NCBI GenBank assembly: GCA_039707465.1
Contig: CM077644.1
Location: forward strand, 200,853,962-200,917,961
Source of the DNA: Rhabdophis nuchalis
Lineage: Eukaryota > Chordata > Lepidosauria > Squamata > Natricidae
Direction of reading: 5' to 3'
DNA length: 64,000 nucleotides
Each line of letters opens with the position of its first letter. The first letter of the stretch is position 1. The notes under the pieces were generated by a model that was not told the origin of the DNA, ran no database searches, and worked only from the letters and a program-made list of their open reading frames with translations. Of this stretch, positions 63,731 through 64,000 are shown piece by piece. Both the position numbers and the translations under genes were made by a program.

Positions 63731-64000
63731 GTAGGAAATTAAAAAAATTGCTTCATAAAAGTGACTTCATTTACTCCATGCCTACTAGCGCAAGTTTATT
63801 TTCAGAGATATTTTGTTTCTTATCCAAGGAATCATATTCTTATACTTCTTCATTGGTGTTGTATCTTAAACATGTCAGGATTTGTATAGAAACATTCTAA
63901 CAAGAGAAGTTCAGGCAACTACAGCAGAACTAAAGTTTATGTTCCTTTTTAATAAGTTAGAGCAGTCCCTCCCGCCTCTTGATTTTAAAACAAGGAAGTA

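Overview
This window is vertebrate nuclear DNA, most probably from a squamate reptile and plausibly a snake. The evidence is the repeat fauna. There is a Sauria-type tRNA SINE with a perfect 10-bp target-site duplication at 8.2 kb, and a BovB LINE 3' end at 11 kb. CR1/L3-type LINEs with WNDLPP-type C-termini and A/T-rich tails are abundant, snake-like L1 pieces occur, and there are many long microsatellites, including a (GATA)n block. The genome assignment is inference. The repeat classes are read from the sequence itself.

The only host gene I can support is the 5' end of CHD1 (chromodomain helicase DNA-binding protein 1) on the + strand at the right end. A CpG-rich promoter block lies at about 45.56-47.09 kb, and a strong CAG|GTAAGA donor at 46231/46232 suggests a non-coding exon 1. 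Exon 2 (48617-48811) carries the ATG at 48759. Exons 3 (59187-59388), 4 (63126-63230) and 5 (63663-63730) continue in frame and together encode the first 142 residues, the acidic Ser/Asp/Glu-rich N-terminus. The chromodomains and the SNF2 ATPase lie beyond the window. The introns have been colonised by a 5'-truncated L1 with an 18-bp perfect TSD (54.6-56.2 kb), a hAT-type MITE with an 8-bp TSD (49.4 kb), a family of elements with CCGTATTT termini (52.0, 56.7 and 62.0 kb) and a 1.6-kb GC-rich member with 30-bp perfect termini (59.6-61.2 kb) only about 175 bp after exon 3.

From 1 to about 45 kb I see no host exon. The region is a repeat-rich desert: stacked inverted tRNA-SINE-like units and dinucleotide runs (0-2.5 kb), a perfect 60-bp-arm palindrome (5.2 kb), Sauria SINE (8.2 kb), BovB (11 kb), another LINE RT C-terminus (13.6 kb), an LTR element with TACTA target duplication that contains a Ty3/gypsy RT piece joined to a CR1/L3 LINE piece (16.4-18.3 kb), nested opposing LINE fragments (35.2-36.6 kb) and a 2.8-kb CR1/L3 copy whose reading frame is broken by one stop codon (38.0-40.9 kb).

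I did not find a convincing previously undescribed biological system. The strongest second-look items are the perfect palindrome, the chimeric LTR element, the GC-rich terminal-inverted-repeat element beside CHD1 exon 3, the nearly intact LINE, and the nested inverted SINE-like array.
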